A DNA stretch of 64,000 nucleotides from Actinomyces trachealis (GTDB lineage: Bacteria > Actinomycetota > Actinomycetes > Actinomycetales > Actinomycetaceae), in NCBI RefSeq assembly GCF_015711475.1, contig NZ_CP065027.1, positions 868,001 to 932,000 on the forward strand. The letters run 5' to 3'. Positions 1 to 9,050 of the stretch are shown in pieces. Under the pieces are notes generated by a model that was given only the letters and a program-made list of their open reading frames with translations, had not been told where the DNA came from and ran no database searches. Numbering within the stretch: position 1 is the stretch's first letter; each line of letters begins with the position of its first letter. The translations under genes and the position numbers were made by a program.

Positions 1-568
1 CCTTGTGGGTGGCCTTGACCTCGGTGTCCGTCAGGTCCCCGCGCAGCGCCAGCTCGTGGATGGCGTAGCGCCCGCCGGGGGCGAGCAGGCGGGCGGCCTC
101 GGCGATGATCTCGCGCTTGTGCGCGTCGGACTGCATCGTGAGCATGGCCTCGCCCACGACGAGGTCGGCGCTGGCCTCAGGCAGCCCGGTCTGGGCGGCG
201 TCGGCGACCACGTACTGGGCCTCGGGGTGTCCGTCAAGGACGGCCGCCACCTGTTCACGGCCCTCGGGGTGGGGGTCCACACCCCGGTAGGAGGAGGGGC
301 GGGTGGCCAGCAGTATCTCGGCGGTGCGGCCCACGCCGGGGCCCAGCTCGACCAGGTGCTGGCCGGGTGCCAGCGCGCAGGCGCCCAGCATGCGGCGGGT
401 CAGCTCGATTCCGCCCGGTCGCAGGACCCGCTTGCCGAGCATGGCCAGGAGCCAGTGACCCTGCATGCGGGTGGCCTCGGGCGCCTGGCGGCTGCCACGC
501 GGTGCTGGGTCGCCCGGGGCCTGGGCAGCGCCGTCGGCACTGGCGGCACCTGTTGAGCCGATCTCCAT
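1..568 (-). CDS. Class I SAM-dependent methyltransferase, C-terminus beyond window
   Basis: The reading frame runs leftward from ATG at 566-568, behind an AGGAGT ribosome site, and leaves the window after 189 codons. About 40 residues of Ala/Pro-rich N-terminus precede the Rossmann core: motif I reads VELGPGVGRTAEIL, then YRGVDPHPEG, and VVADAAQTGLPEASADLVVGE resembles a Methyltransf_11 middle part. LLAPGGRYAIHEL is the usual post-core strand. The substrate cannot be told. An iron-box-like palindrome lies 32 bp upstream, so expression may follow iron supply. It diverges from a TetR regulator, which could also control it. The family call is firm; the role is unknown. Confidence 0.8.
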   Translation of the reverse strand, partial: MEIGSTGAASADGAAQAPGDPAPRGSRQAPEATRMQGHWLLAMLGKRVLRPGGIELTRRMLGACALAPGQHLVELGPGVGRTAEILLATRPSSYRGVDPHPEGREQVAAVLDGHPEAQYVVADAAQTGLPEASADLVVGEAMLTMQSDAHKREIIAEAARLLAPGGRYAIHELALRGDLTDTEVKATHK

Positions 569-599
569 TGTTACTCCTCTGACCGTGAATACCCTCTGC

Positions 600-618
600 T
601 TAGGCTACCCTTACCTAC
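600..618. promoter_or_regulatory. DtxR/IdeR-like iron box
   Basis: TTAGGCTACCCTTACCTAC matches about 14 of 19 positions of the DtxR/IdeR operator consensus TTAGGTTAGSCTAACCTAA, recalled from the family. It lies where the promoter of the leftward methyltransferase should be, between that gene and the TetR regulator. Binding is inferred. Confidence 0.55.
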
Positions 619-826
619 CGCTCCGCTTCTGTGATCCTCGTCCCCGGTGCCGGACTCGGCCAGACCGAATTCATCGGCTCCGATGAGGCTGACGCCGCCC
701 CGGCATGGGGTGGCTCGCTGCTGCGAGTTTGGCGGCCTGTGCCGCTAAACGTGCATTGACCGCTATCACCCCTGCATTTACCCTGTGAACAGGCTGTCAT
801 ATCGCTGGCGCGTCACAAGAGGACTC

Positions 827-1501
827 ATGCCGCACCAAACCTTCTTCAACCTTCCCGAAGGTAAACGCTGCCGCCTCATGGGCGCGCTCAAAGCTGAGTT
901 CGCCGCTCACCCCTACCAGCGGGCCTCCGTAGACCGGGTCGCCGCCACCGCTGGGGTCTCCAAAGGCAGTTTCTACCAGTACTTCAAGGACAAGCAGGAC
1001 GCCTACACCTACCTGCTCCAAGACGTCGTCGGGGCGCGTATCGGCCTGGCAGGCACGCCCCTGCCTGAGAACAGCCTCCAGGAAGTGCTCACCGCCCTGA
1101 TCAAGGGCAACCACGACTTCCATGAACGAGACCCCCAAGGTTGGGCCGTGCTCGCACGCTCCCTGGCTGATGACGCCCCCACCACCCTCGCCTCTGCTGA
1201 GGCCCTCCCGGCAGAATGGCGCCACTGGGCCGTAAAAGCCATTACCTCATACCAAAAGAACGGAGAGCTACGCGGCGACGTCGCCCCTGCCACCGCCGCC
1301 TGGCTGCTTGAGCGAGTACTACTAGGCATGCCTCAGCACATCATGAGCCGCTTCCAACTAGCACCTGAGGCAGCTGTTGAGAACTGCAGCGCCTTTGATC
1401 ACCCGGAGATCGCGGCGGTCACGCACGACGTCGTCGCCATGCTCACCGCGGCTCTGCTCGCTCCGGAAGCACCAGCTGACCAAGTACCTGCCCAAGACTA
1501 A
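827..1501 (+). CDS. TetR/AcrR family transcriptional regulator
   Basis: The protein has 224 residues, a normal TetR length. The N-terminal helix-turn-helix is clear: ASVDRVAATAGVSKGSFYQ followed by YFKDK, the typical TetR recognition helix and its tail. The C-terminal ligand domain is not recognisable as a named subfamily. ATG 827 is chosen because the HTH starts about 20 residues later and AGAGGA lies just upstream; an in-frame GTG at 785 would add 14 atypical residues. It is divergent to the methyltransferase, the most likely local target. Confidence 0.85.
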   Translation: MPHQTFFNLPEGKRCRLMGALKAEFAAHPYQRASVDRVAATAGVSKGSFYQYFKDKQDAYTYLLQDVVGARIGLAGTPLPENSLQEVLTALIKGNHDFHERDPQGWAVLARSLADDAPTTLASAEALPAEWRHWAVKAITSYQKNGELRGDVAPATAAWLLERVLLGMPQHIMSRFQLAPEAAVENCSAFDHPEIAAVTHDVVAMLTAALLAPEAPADQVPAQD

Positions 1502-1718
1502 GACCACCGTTCCAAGCCCGGGTTAAAAGAACCTGCGTGATTCAGCACTCAGACCGAGCCCGGGCCAACGCCTCAAGGGGCTTGACCTCGAAGCGCAGTC
1601 ATAGCGACCACATAGAGCACGCCCATGCCTGGGCCGTAAGCGAAAAGACGCCCCGACGGGCATGAACGTCCCCCCGTCCGGGTTAGCGTTGGCATGCAAC
1701 GAAGACGAGAGGACTGAC

Positions 1719-2342
<624 letters not shown>

Positions 2343-2343
2343 C

Positions 2344-3039
2344 ATGACCAGCTCCCGCCCCTACTTTGACGCCATCGCCCGCCAGGTCGCTGCCGCAGGT
2401 GTCAACCCCGCAACCCTGCCCACCGCCCGCTACGTGATGCCCCAGTTCGAGGAGCGCACCGCCTACGGCTTTAAGCGGCAGGACGCCTACTCCAAGCTCT
2501 TCGAAGACCGTATCGTTTTCATGGGCGTGCAGGTGGACGACACCAGTGCCGACGACATCATGGCCCAGCTTCTCGTCCTGGAGTCCCAGGACCCAGACGG
2601 CCTCATCACCATGTATATCAACAGTCCCGGCGGCTCCTTCACTGCCCTGACGGCCATCTACGACACGATGCAGTACATCAAGCCGCAAATCCAGACCGTC
2701 TGCCTAGGGCAGGCCGCCTCCGCCGCCGCCGTCATTCTGGCCGCAGGCTCACCGGGCCGCCGTCTGGCCCTGCCCAACGTTCGTGTGCTCATCCACCAGC
2801 CGGCCATGGAAGGCGTACAGGGCCAAGCCTCCGACATTGAGATCGTCGCCAATGAGATCGACCGCATGCGCGATTGGCTTGAGCAAACCCTGGCCGCTCA
2901 CACCGGCCAGGACGCGGCCAAGGTCCACCAGGACCTAGAGCGGGACAAGATCCTGACGGCGCAAGCCGCCAAGGAGTACGGGATCGTGGACCAGGTGCTT
3001 AGCTCCCGAAAAGCCCCCGCGTCCCCGCACTCCGTCTGA
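2344..3039 (+). CDS. clpP2: ATP-dependent Clp protease proteolytic subunit ClpP2
   Basis: The 231-residue protein is the second ClpP of the pair. Catalytic residues are Ser126 in GQAASAAAV, His151 in VRVLIHQPA and an Asp near 201 in LERDKIL. The N-terminal segment of about 45 residues ahead of YSKLFEDRIVFMG is longer than in ClpP1, as is usual for actinobacterial ClpP2. ATG 2344 follows the clpP1 stop by 1 bp, so translational coupling is likely. It should form the mixed ClpP1P2 barrel with its neighbour and dock ClpX from the downstream gene. Confidence 0.95.
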   Translation: MTSSRPYFDAIARQVAAAGVNPATLPTARYVMPQFEERTAYGFKRQDAYSKLFEDRIVFMGVQVDDTSADDIMAQLLVLESQDPDGLITMYINSPGGSFTALTAIYDTMQYIKPQIQTVCLGQAASAAAVILAAGSPGRRLALPNVRVLIHQPAMEGVQGQASDIEIVANEIDRMRDWLEQTLAAHTGQDAAKVHQDLERDKILTAQAAKEYGIVDQVLSSRKAPASPHSV

Positions 3040-3158
3040 GGACAGGCGGCAGGTTTCCCGGCGCGTCCGGGAACAGGCCAGCTGCCCAGCGCATAGGCTG
3101 GCGGGGCTCCCCGTCTTTCCCGGGGTGTAACCTGCCCAGAACAAGCTAGGGGAACCAC

Positions 3159-4448
3159 GTGGCACGCAACGCCGAGAGCGTCGACCTACTCAAGTGCTCT
3201 TTTTGCGGCAAGAGCCAGAAACAGGTAAAGAAGCTTATCGCTGGCTCCGGCGTCTACATCTGCGACGAGTGCATCGAACTGTGTAACGAGATCGTCGAAG
3301 AGGAGGGCGCCGAGGCCGGTGTCGGCGTGCCCTTGGAGCTACCCAAGCCCCAGGAGATCTTCGACTTCCTCAACCAATACGTGATCGGCCAAGAGGGCGC
3401 CAAACGCGCCATGAGTGTGGCCGTGTACAACCACTACAAGCGCGTCCAGGTGCGTGAGCGTTCAGTGGCTGAGGGGGAGGGCCTGGAACTCGGGAAGTCC
3501 AACATCCTGCTGCTGGGCCCCACCGGCACCGGCAAGACCCACCTGGCCCGCACTTTGGCCAAGCTCCTGGATGTGCCCTTTGCCATCGTGGACGCCACCG
3601 CCCTGACCGAGGCCGGCTACGTAGGTGAGGACGTGGAGAACATCCTCCTCAAACTCATCCAGGCCGCCGACGGGGACATCAAGCGCGCCGAGAAGGGCAT
3701 CATCTACATCGACGAGATCGACAAGATCGGCCGCAAGGCTGAGAACCCGTCGATCACCCGGGATGTCTCCGGTGAGGGCGTCCAGCAGGCCCTGCTGAAG
3801 ATCATTGAGGGCACCACCGCCTCCGTGCCCCCAGGGGGCGGGCGCAAGCACCCCCACCAGGAGTTCCTGGAGATCGACACCACCAACATCTTGTTCATCG
3901 CCGCCGGGGCTTTCGCGGGAATCGAGGAGATTGTCCGACAGCGTGAGCGCAAGGAGACTGGCACCCAGCTGGTGGGCTTCGGAGCCACCCTGGCCACAGA
4001 CTCCGCCAAGGCCGTCTTCAACTCCCCAGTGCGTCCCGAGGACCTGCACAAGTTCGGTCTGATCCCTGAGTTTATTGGCCGTCTGCCCGTGATAGCCACG
4101 GTGCAGGACCTGGGCATCCCCGAGCTGGTACGCGTCATGACCGAGCCCAAGAACGCCCTGGTTTCCCAGTACGAGTACCTCTTTAGTCTTGACGGTGTGG
4201 AGTTGGACTTCACCCCAGAGGCCGTGCGGGCCATCGCCGAGCTGGCCTTGGACCGTAAGACTGGCGCCCGGGGCCTGACCTCCATCGTAGAAGAAGTCCT
4301 CGGGCAGGCCATGTTTGAGGTGCCCTCCAGACCGGAGGTGGGCCGGGTGGTCGTGGACGCTGACGCTGTGGCAGGCAAGCGGGCGCCCCGCTACGAGACC
4401 GGCTCCAGCGTCGCCAGGTCCAAGAGCGGCCGGAGCCGCACCGCATGA
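3159..4448 (+). CDS. clpX: ATP-dependent Clp protease ATP-binding subunit ClpX
   Basis: This is the AAA+ unfoldase that feeds ClpP1P2; 429 residues is typical. The N-terminal zinc finger has Cys13, Cys16, Cys35 and Cys38 (KCSFCGKS and ICDEC). Walker A is GPTGTGKT, Walker B is [10 protein letters not shown], and [13 protein letters not shown] sensor residues occur as [10 protein letters not shown]. The ClpP-docking loop reads LVGFGA, a VGF variant of the usual IGF tripeptide. The GTG start at 3159 has AGGGGA upstream. A 119-bp spacer separates it from clpP2, so it may have its own promoter as well as read-through. Confidence 0.96.
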   Translation: MARNAESVDLLKCSFCGKSQKQVKKLIAGSGVYICDECIELCNEIVEEEGAEAGVGVPLELPKPQEIFDFLNQYVIGQEGAKRAMSVAVYNHYKRVQVRERSVAEGEGLELGKSNILLLGPTGTGKTHLARTLAKLLDVPFAIVDATALTEAGYVGEDVENILLKLIQAADGDIKRAEKGIIYIDEIDKIGRKAENPSITRDVSGEGVQQALLKIIEGTTASVPPGGGRKHPHQEFLEIDTTNILFIAAGAFAGIEEIVRQRERKETGTQLVGFGATLATDSAKAVFNSPVRPEDLHKFGLIPEFIGRLPVIATVQDLGIPELVRVMTEPKNALVSQYEYLFSLDGVELDFTPEAVRAIAELALDRKTGARGLTSIVEEVLGQAMFEVPSRPEVGRVVVDADAVAGKRAPRYETGSSVARSKSGRSRTA

Positions 4449-4846
4449 GCAGCTCGACGGCCACGGCAGGCGACTCGCCGCAGGCCCGCAGCCAGAGAGG
4501 CGAGCAAGGCATCTCCGGAGTGCCACCTGAGCTGGCCCACTACCGCGCCACTATTGACAACCTGGACGCCGCCCTGGTGCACCTGCTCGCCGAGCGTTTC
4601 CGCTGCACGCAACAGGTAGGCCAGCTCAAGGCCCGCCTGGACCTGCCCCCCGCCGATCCAGCCCGGGAGGAGCGTCAGGTGGCCCGGCTGCGGGCCCTGG
4701 CGGAGGACTCCGGCCTGGACCCGGTGTTCGCGGAGAAGTTCTTTACCTTTATTGTCTCCGAGGTGATTCGCCACCACGAGACGATCCGTGAAGAGCACGC
4801 GGGATACGGGGGCAGTCCCACTAACCTCGGCTCCGCCCGTTTTTAG
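4445..4846 (+). CDS. Chorismate mutase, AroQ type
   Basis: A 133-residue protein with one AroQ helical bundle converts chorismate to prephenate on the way to Phe and Tyr. Diagnostic stretches are [27 protein letters not shown], with the Arg and Lys that bind chorismate, and [20 protein letters not shown] at the end. About 30 low-complexity residues precede the domain. ATG 4445 overlaps the clpX stop by four bases (ATGA), so the two genes are translationally coupled; no functional link to proteolysis is obvious. No prephenate dehydratase or dehydrogenase domain is fused. Confidence 0.88.
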   Translation: MSSSTATAGDSPQARSQRGEQGISGVPPELAHYRATIDNLDAALVHLLAERFRCTQQVGQLKARLDLPPADPAREERQVARLRALAEDSGLDPVFAEKFFTFIVSEVIRHHETIREEHAGYGGSPTNLGSARF

Positions 4847-4891
4847 GGGCAAACCCGCTTCAAGGAGGCCAGCTCCCCTCAGCGCACAGGG

Positions 4892-6811
4892 TCAGCGCAC
4901 AGGGCCCTCGTAGAGCGAGTCGATCTCTGCCGCGTAACGCTCCGCGGCCCGGGCCCGGCGCACCTTCAGCGAGGGCGTGAGCAGGCCGTTGGCCACCGTG
5001 AAGTCCGTGGGCAGCACCTTGAAGGTACGGATCGACTCGGCACGGGAGACCGCCTCATTAGCGCGGGAGACCGCCTGCTCCAAGGCTGCCCGGACACGCG
5101 GGTCCTCAGCCGCGTCCACAGCATCCATTTGCTCCAGACCGTGGCTGGACAACCACATGGGCAGCATCTCCGCATCAAGGGTCACCAGCGCGCCGATACA
5201 GGGGCGATTGTCACCCACCACCAGCACCTGAGAGACCAGCGGGTGGCCGCGCAGCCGGTCCTCCAGCACCGTCGGGGCCACATTCTTGCCCCCTGCGGTC
5301 ACGATCAACTCCTTCTTACGGCCAGTGATCCGCAGGAAGCCCTGCTCATCGAAGGAGCCAATGTCTCCTGAACGCAGCCAGCCGTCCTCAGTGAGCACCT
5401 CAGCAGTGGCCTCCGGATTATTGTGATAGCCCTGGAAGACGCCAATGCCCTTGATAAGGATCTCACCGTCGTCGTCGATGCGGATCGTGGTACCAGGCAG
5501 CGGGTTACCCACGGTGCCGATCGCCATGGTCTTAGGGATCGTCACCGAGCAGGGTGCAGAGGTCTCCGTCAAACCGTACCCCTCCAGCACCGTCACCCCA
5601 GCCCCACGGAAGAAGTGCCCCAGGCGCTCCCCTAAAGGTCCCCCACCGGAGATCACGTGCCGCACCTTGCCGCCCAGGATTTTGCGCAGTGTGCTGTACA
5701 CCATTCGGTCGAAGGCAGCGTGCTGTGCACGCAGACCGCGGGAAGGGCCTTGTGGGGTGTCCAGGGCACGTGAGTAAGCGATAGCGGTCTTAGCGGCTAG
5801 GCGGAAGATTTTCTGCCTGGTGCCCTGGACGCGGGCGTCAGCGGCGTTGTAGATTTTCTCAAAGACGCGGGGGACCGCAGGCACGAAGGTGGGTTGGAAG
5901 GTGGCCAGGTCCGTCACCAGGTTTTTCACGTCTGGGGCGTGGCCCAGTACGCCGTGCGAGGAGCAGATGACCGCTATCTCCACGAAACGCCCCAACACGT
6001 GCGCCAGCGGCAGGAACAGCAGGGTCCGGGCGTCTGGGGCCTCCAGAACCTCAGGCACAAACTGACAGCTGTTGATGGACAGGCCGATCAGGTTGCCGTG
6101 GCTCAGCTCAGCGCCTTTGGGGCGGCCCGTGGTGCCGGAGGTGTAGACGACGGTGGCTAGGGTGCCCGTGGTCAGTGCGGCGGTGCGCAGATCGAGTTCG
6201 CTGGGGGAGACGTCCTTACCTGCGAGCACCAACTCAGTAATGGCTTCACGAGACAGGCACAGGACCTCCAGCTCAGCCAAGGCCTTGTTCTTAGCCTTTA
6301 GCGTGTTAACCATGAGCTCCATGGCCTCGTGCTCCACCACCACCAGGCGCGCCTTGGCGTCCGTGAGGATCCATTCGGCCTGCTCAGCTGAGGAGGTCTC
6401 ATATACGGGCACCACCACCAGTCCGGCTTCCCAGGCGGCGAAGTCCAGCAAGGTCCACTCGTAACAGGTGTGCGCCATGATGGCGACGGCGTCGCCTGGC
6501 TGCAGGCCCTTAGTGACCAGTCCGGCCGCTACTTCTCGCACACGGTCACGGAAGGCTGCCGCGCTCATCTCCCGCCAGGAGCGCCCCAGGGAGGACTTGC
6601 GGGCGATCAGCGGTGCTTCAGGGTTGCGTTGCACGCGCTGGACCAGGGCCCAGGGGCCGGTCATGCCTGCGTGCATGGGCATAGCCAGGCCGGTGGAAGA
6701 CTCACGGATGCTAATAGCCGGACGCTCTGTTGCTTGTGCGGTGGCTACCTGCTCATCTTGGGCAGGGGTAGGTGGGTCGTTTGGGGTGGTCTGGGCTGAG
6801 GAGTTGCTCAC
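4892..6811 (-). CDS. Long-chain fatty acid-CoA ligase (AMP-forming), FadD-like, copy 1
   Basis: A 639-residue ANL-superfamily adenylate-forming enzyme. The P-loop-like motif is VVYTSGTTGRPKGAELSHGN; LEGYGLTETSAP, DGWLRSGDIG and RITGRKKELI are the A5, A7 and A8 motifs, and TPSLKVRR carries the catalytic C-terminal Lys. It should activate fatty acids as acyl-AMP and then acyl-CoA in the cytoplasm. The close paralogue lies directly upstream on the same strand, but a strong hairpin between them suggests separate transcripts. The first 50 residues are low-complexity. The chain-length preference cannot be read. Confidence 0.87.
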   Translation of the reverse strand: MSNSSAQTTPNDPPTPAQDEQVATAQATERPAISIRESSTGLAMPMHAGMTGPWALVQRVQRNPEAPLIARKSSLGRSWREMSAAAFRDRVREVAAGLVTKGLQPGDAVAIMAHTCYEWTLLDFAAWEAGLVVVPVYETSSAEQAEWILTDAKARLVVVEHEAMELMVNTLKAKNKALAELEVLCLSREAITELVLAGKDVSPSELDLRTAALTTGTLATVVYTSGTTGRPKGAELSHGNLIGLSINSCQFVPEVLEAPDARTLLFLPLAHVLGRFVEIAVICSSHGVLGHAPDVKNLVTDLATFQPTFVPAVPRVFEKIYNAADARVQGTRQKIFRLAAKTAIAYSRALDTPQGPSRGLRAQHAAFDRMVYSTLRKILGGKVRHVISGGGPLGERLGHFFRGAGVTVLEGYGLTETSAPCSVTIPKTMAIGTVGNPLPGTTIRIDDDGEILIKGIGVFQGYHNNPEATAEVLTEDGWLRSGDIGSFDEQGFLRITGRKKELIVTAGGKNVAPTVLEDRLRGHPLVSQVLVVGDNRPCIGALVTLDAEMLPMWLSSHGLEQMDAVDAAEDPRVRAALEQAVSRANEAVSRAESIRTFKVLPTDFTVANGLLTPSLKVRRARAAERYAAEIDSLYEGPVR

Positions 6812-6866
6812 GGCTTAAGCATGACCTGTGATTGGTGCCAAAATCTTCCAGACACGGCCAGGGATA

Positions 6867-6916
6867 ACGGATACCGTTTAGTGATTCCCACTAATTCCCC
6901 ACTAAACGGCATCCGT
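6867..6916 (-). terminator. Inverted repeat, probable terminator between the two ligase genes
   Basis: ACGGATACCGTTTAGT at 6867-6882 pairs with ACTAAACGGCATCCGT at 6901-6916 (16 bp, one mismatch) around an 18-nt loop. It sits just after the stop of the upstream ligase (ends 6935, read leftward). There is no long T tract, so intrinsic termination is likely but not certain. Confidence 0.65.
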
Positions 6917-6934
6917 CAGGCATGCGAACATGCC

Positions 6935-8845
6935 TCAGTCTTGCGGCCCGGCCTTCACTGACTTGTAGATGTCATCAACGACCTCGGAAAAACGCTCCAG
7001 CACAGCCTTTCGCTTCACCTTCAACGACGGCGTCAACAAGCCGTTTGCCTCTGTGAAGTCACTAGTGAGCACCCGGTAGGAGCGGATCGACTCAGCGCGC
7101 GAAACCGCCCGGTTGGTGCGGGCCACGGCCTGGTCCAGCTTGGCCAGTACCTGTGGGTTGGTTGCTGCAGTGGCCACATCCATCTCAGGTAGACCATGGT
7201 TGGTAAGCCACTGTGGCAGCATCTCAGAGTCCAAGGTGATGAGCGCGGAAATGAACGGCTTCTGATCCCCGACCACGAGCACTTGGGAGACCAGTGGGTG
7301 CCCGCGCAGCCGGTCCTCCAGCACCGCTGGGGCCACGTTCTTTCCACCTGCGGTAACGATCAGCTCCTTTTTACGGCCGGTGATGGTAATCCAGCCGTCG
7401 GCGTCGATGGTGCCGATGTCCCCGGTGCGGAACCAACCGTCCTGCGTGAAGGACTCCTCATTGGCCTGTGGGTTGTTCCGGTAGCGGAGGAAGACACCGA
7501 CTCCATGGACCTCAATCTCGCCATCCGTGCCGATGCGAACCTGGTCTCCGCACACGGGCGGGCCGACGGTGCCAATCTTGTTCATCCGGGGCAGGTTCAC
7601 TGCGGTAGGGCCAATCGTCTCAGTCAGGCCATAACCCTCCAAGACAATCAATCCGACACCACGGTAGAAATGCCCTAAACGGTCACCGAGGGGTCCGCCA
7701 CCGGAGATGATGTACTTGGCGTTGGGGCCTAACAGGGCGCGCAGCTTGCGGTAGACCAGGTGATCAGCCAGCTGGCGGCTGGTGGCCAGGGACGCAGAAG
7801 GCCCTTCAGGGGTGTCCAGGGCACGGGAGTACTGGATCGCTACCTTCGCGGCCCAGCGGAAGGTACGCAGACGCAGGCCCGTGCCAGCCTTGGCATCCGC
7901 CGCGTTGTAGATCTTCTCCAGCACCCGCGGCACGGCCAGCACATAGGTGGGGGCGAAAGCCTTAAGGTCTGGCAGCAGAGTCTTGGGGTCAGAATGGCCT
8001 AGGACGCCGTTGCCCGCCAAAGCCAGCAATTGCAGAAACCGGGCGTAGGAGTGCGCCAAAGGCAGGAACAACAACAGGCGGGCGTCTTTTGCCCACAACA
8101 GTTCGGGGAGCCAACGCACACCGTTCCAGGCCAGGCCAGCAGCATTACGGTGAGTGAGCTCCACTCCCTTGGGTTTGCCGGTGGTTCCGGAGGTGTAGAT
8201 GACCGAATAGAGGTCATCCGTGGTCAGGGAGTCGGTGCGGGCATCCAGTTCCGGGCGGGTGACCTTGTGGCCAGCTTCTGTTAGGCGGGTGAGGGCGTCC
8301 CGTGCCAGGATCAGCACCGGAATCTCGTGAAGCTGTGGGTCGGCTTTGCGTGCAGCCTCGACGGCACCGCGAACCAGCTCAGCCAGGGCGGCGGAGTCAG
8401 TAATGACCAGGCGGACGTCTGAGTCGGTGAGGATCCACTCCACCTGGTCAGCTGAGTCAGTTTCGTAGATCGGCACGCTGACCAGGCCAGCACGGGCAAT
8501 CGCCAGGTCCAGGAGTGTCCACTCGTAGGAAGTGCGGGCCATGAGAGCTACGGACTGGCCTTTTTGCAGGCCCATACCCATGAGGCCCATGGCGATGCGT
8601 GCGACCTCCTCCGCGAAGTAGCGGGCGGTGATTTTCTGCCAGCCGCGCCCTAGGTGCGTCTTGTGCTCAATGATGATCGAGTCAGGGTCACGCCGCACAC
8701 GGTCCGCCAGAATCCAGGGAACGGTGCAGTACTGGGGTGGCTCCTGCGTCAAGGGACTGGAGGCGACCCCCTCGCTCATGGTCACCGGGATGGGTGACTG
8801 GGCAGAGTCCTGGGGTTTGCGTGACAAGAGTGGGCTCACCTGCAC
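6935..8845 (-). CDS. Long-chain fatty acid-CoA ligase (AMP-forming), FadD-like, copy 2
   Basis: A 636-residue paralogue of the next gene downstream, sharing long identical stretches such as ENVL-free core blocks RKKELIVTAGGKNVAP and VLEDRLRGHPLVSQVLVVGD. Motifs are VIYTSGTTGKPKGVELTHRN, LEGYGLTETIGP, DGWFRTGDIG and TPSLKVKRK with the catalytic Lys. It activates fatty acids to acyl-CoA. The start at 8845 is the longest; a later ATG 22 codons in would also leave the whole domain. The pair looks like an old tandem duplication. Confidence 0.86.
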   Translation of the reverse strand: MQVSPLLSRKPQDSAQSPIPVTMSEGVASSPLTQEPPQYCTVPWILADRVRRDPDSIIIEHKTHLGRGWQKITARYFAEEVARIAMGLMGMGLQKGQSVALMARTSYEWTLLDLAIARAGLVSVPIYETDSADQVEWILTDSDVRLVITDSAALAELVRGAVEAARKADPQLHEIPVLILARDALTRLTEAGHKVTRPELDARTDSLTTDDLYSVIYTSGTTGKPKGVELTHRNAAGLAWNGVRWLPELLWAKDARLLLFLPLAHSYARFLQLLALAGNGVLGHSDPKTLLPDLKAFAPTYVLAVPRVLEKIYNAADAKAGTGLRLRTFRWAAKVAIQYSRALDTPEGPSASLATSRQLADHLVYRKLRALLGPNAKYIISGGGPLGDRLGHFYRGVGLIVLEGYGLTETIGPTAVNLPRMNKIGTVGPPVCGDQVRIGTDGEIEVHGVGVFLRYRNNPQANEESFTQDGWFRTGDIGTIDADGWITITGRKKELIVTAGGKNVAPAVLEDRLRGHPLVSQVLVVGDQKPFISALITLDSEMLPQWLTNHGLPEMDVATAATNPQVLAKLDQAVARTNRAVSRAESIRSYRVLTSDFTEANGLLTPSLKVKRKAVLERFSEVVDDIYKSVKAGPQD

Positions 8846-8995
8846 ATTGTTTCAGCGTTGCTAAGGAAAGTGGTGGGGTGGTTTCGAGATATCCTACGGT
8901 ATCCCTTATAGGAAGTCACAAGGGAATGGTGGTGAGACAGTGGGCTTCTGCTAGGTCCGAGGGACTTTACTGCCTTCGCCGCTCCAGCAAGAAAT

Positions 8996-9031
8996 GCGTG
9001 GGGCGCCTCCCGGCCAGGAAGCACCCCACGC
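8996..9031 (-). terminator. Short hairpin after valS
   Basis: GCGTGGGG at 8996-9003 pairs with CCCCACGC at 9024-9031, 20 bases past the valS stop in its reading direction. The eight-bp GC-rich stem fits a terminator without a clear T run. Confidence 0.45.
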
Positions 9032-9050
9032 CATGCTGGTGCGTTACGGC

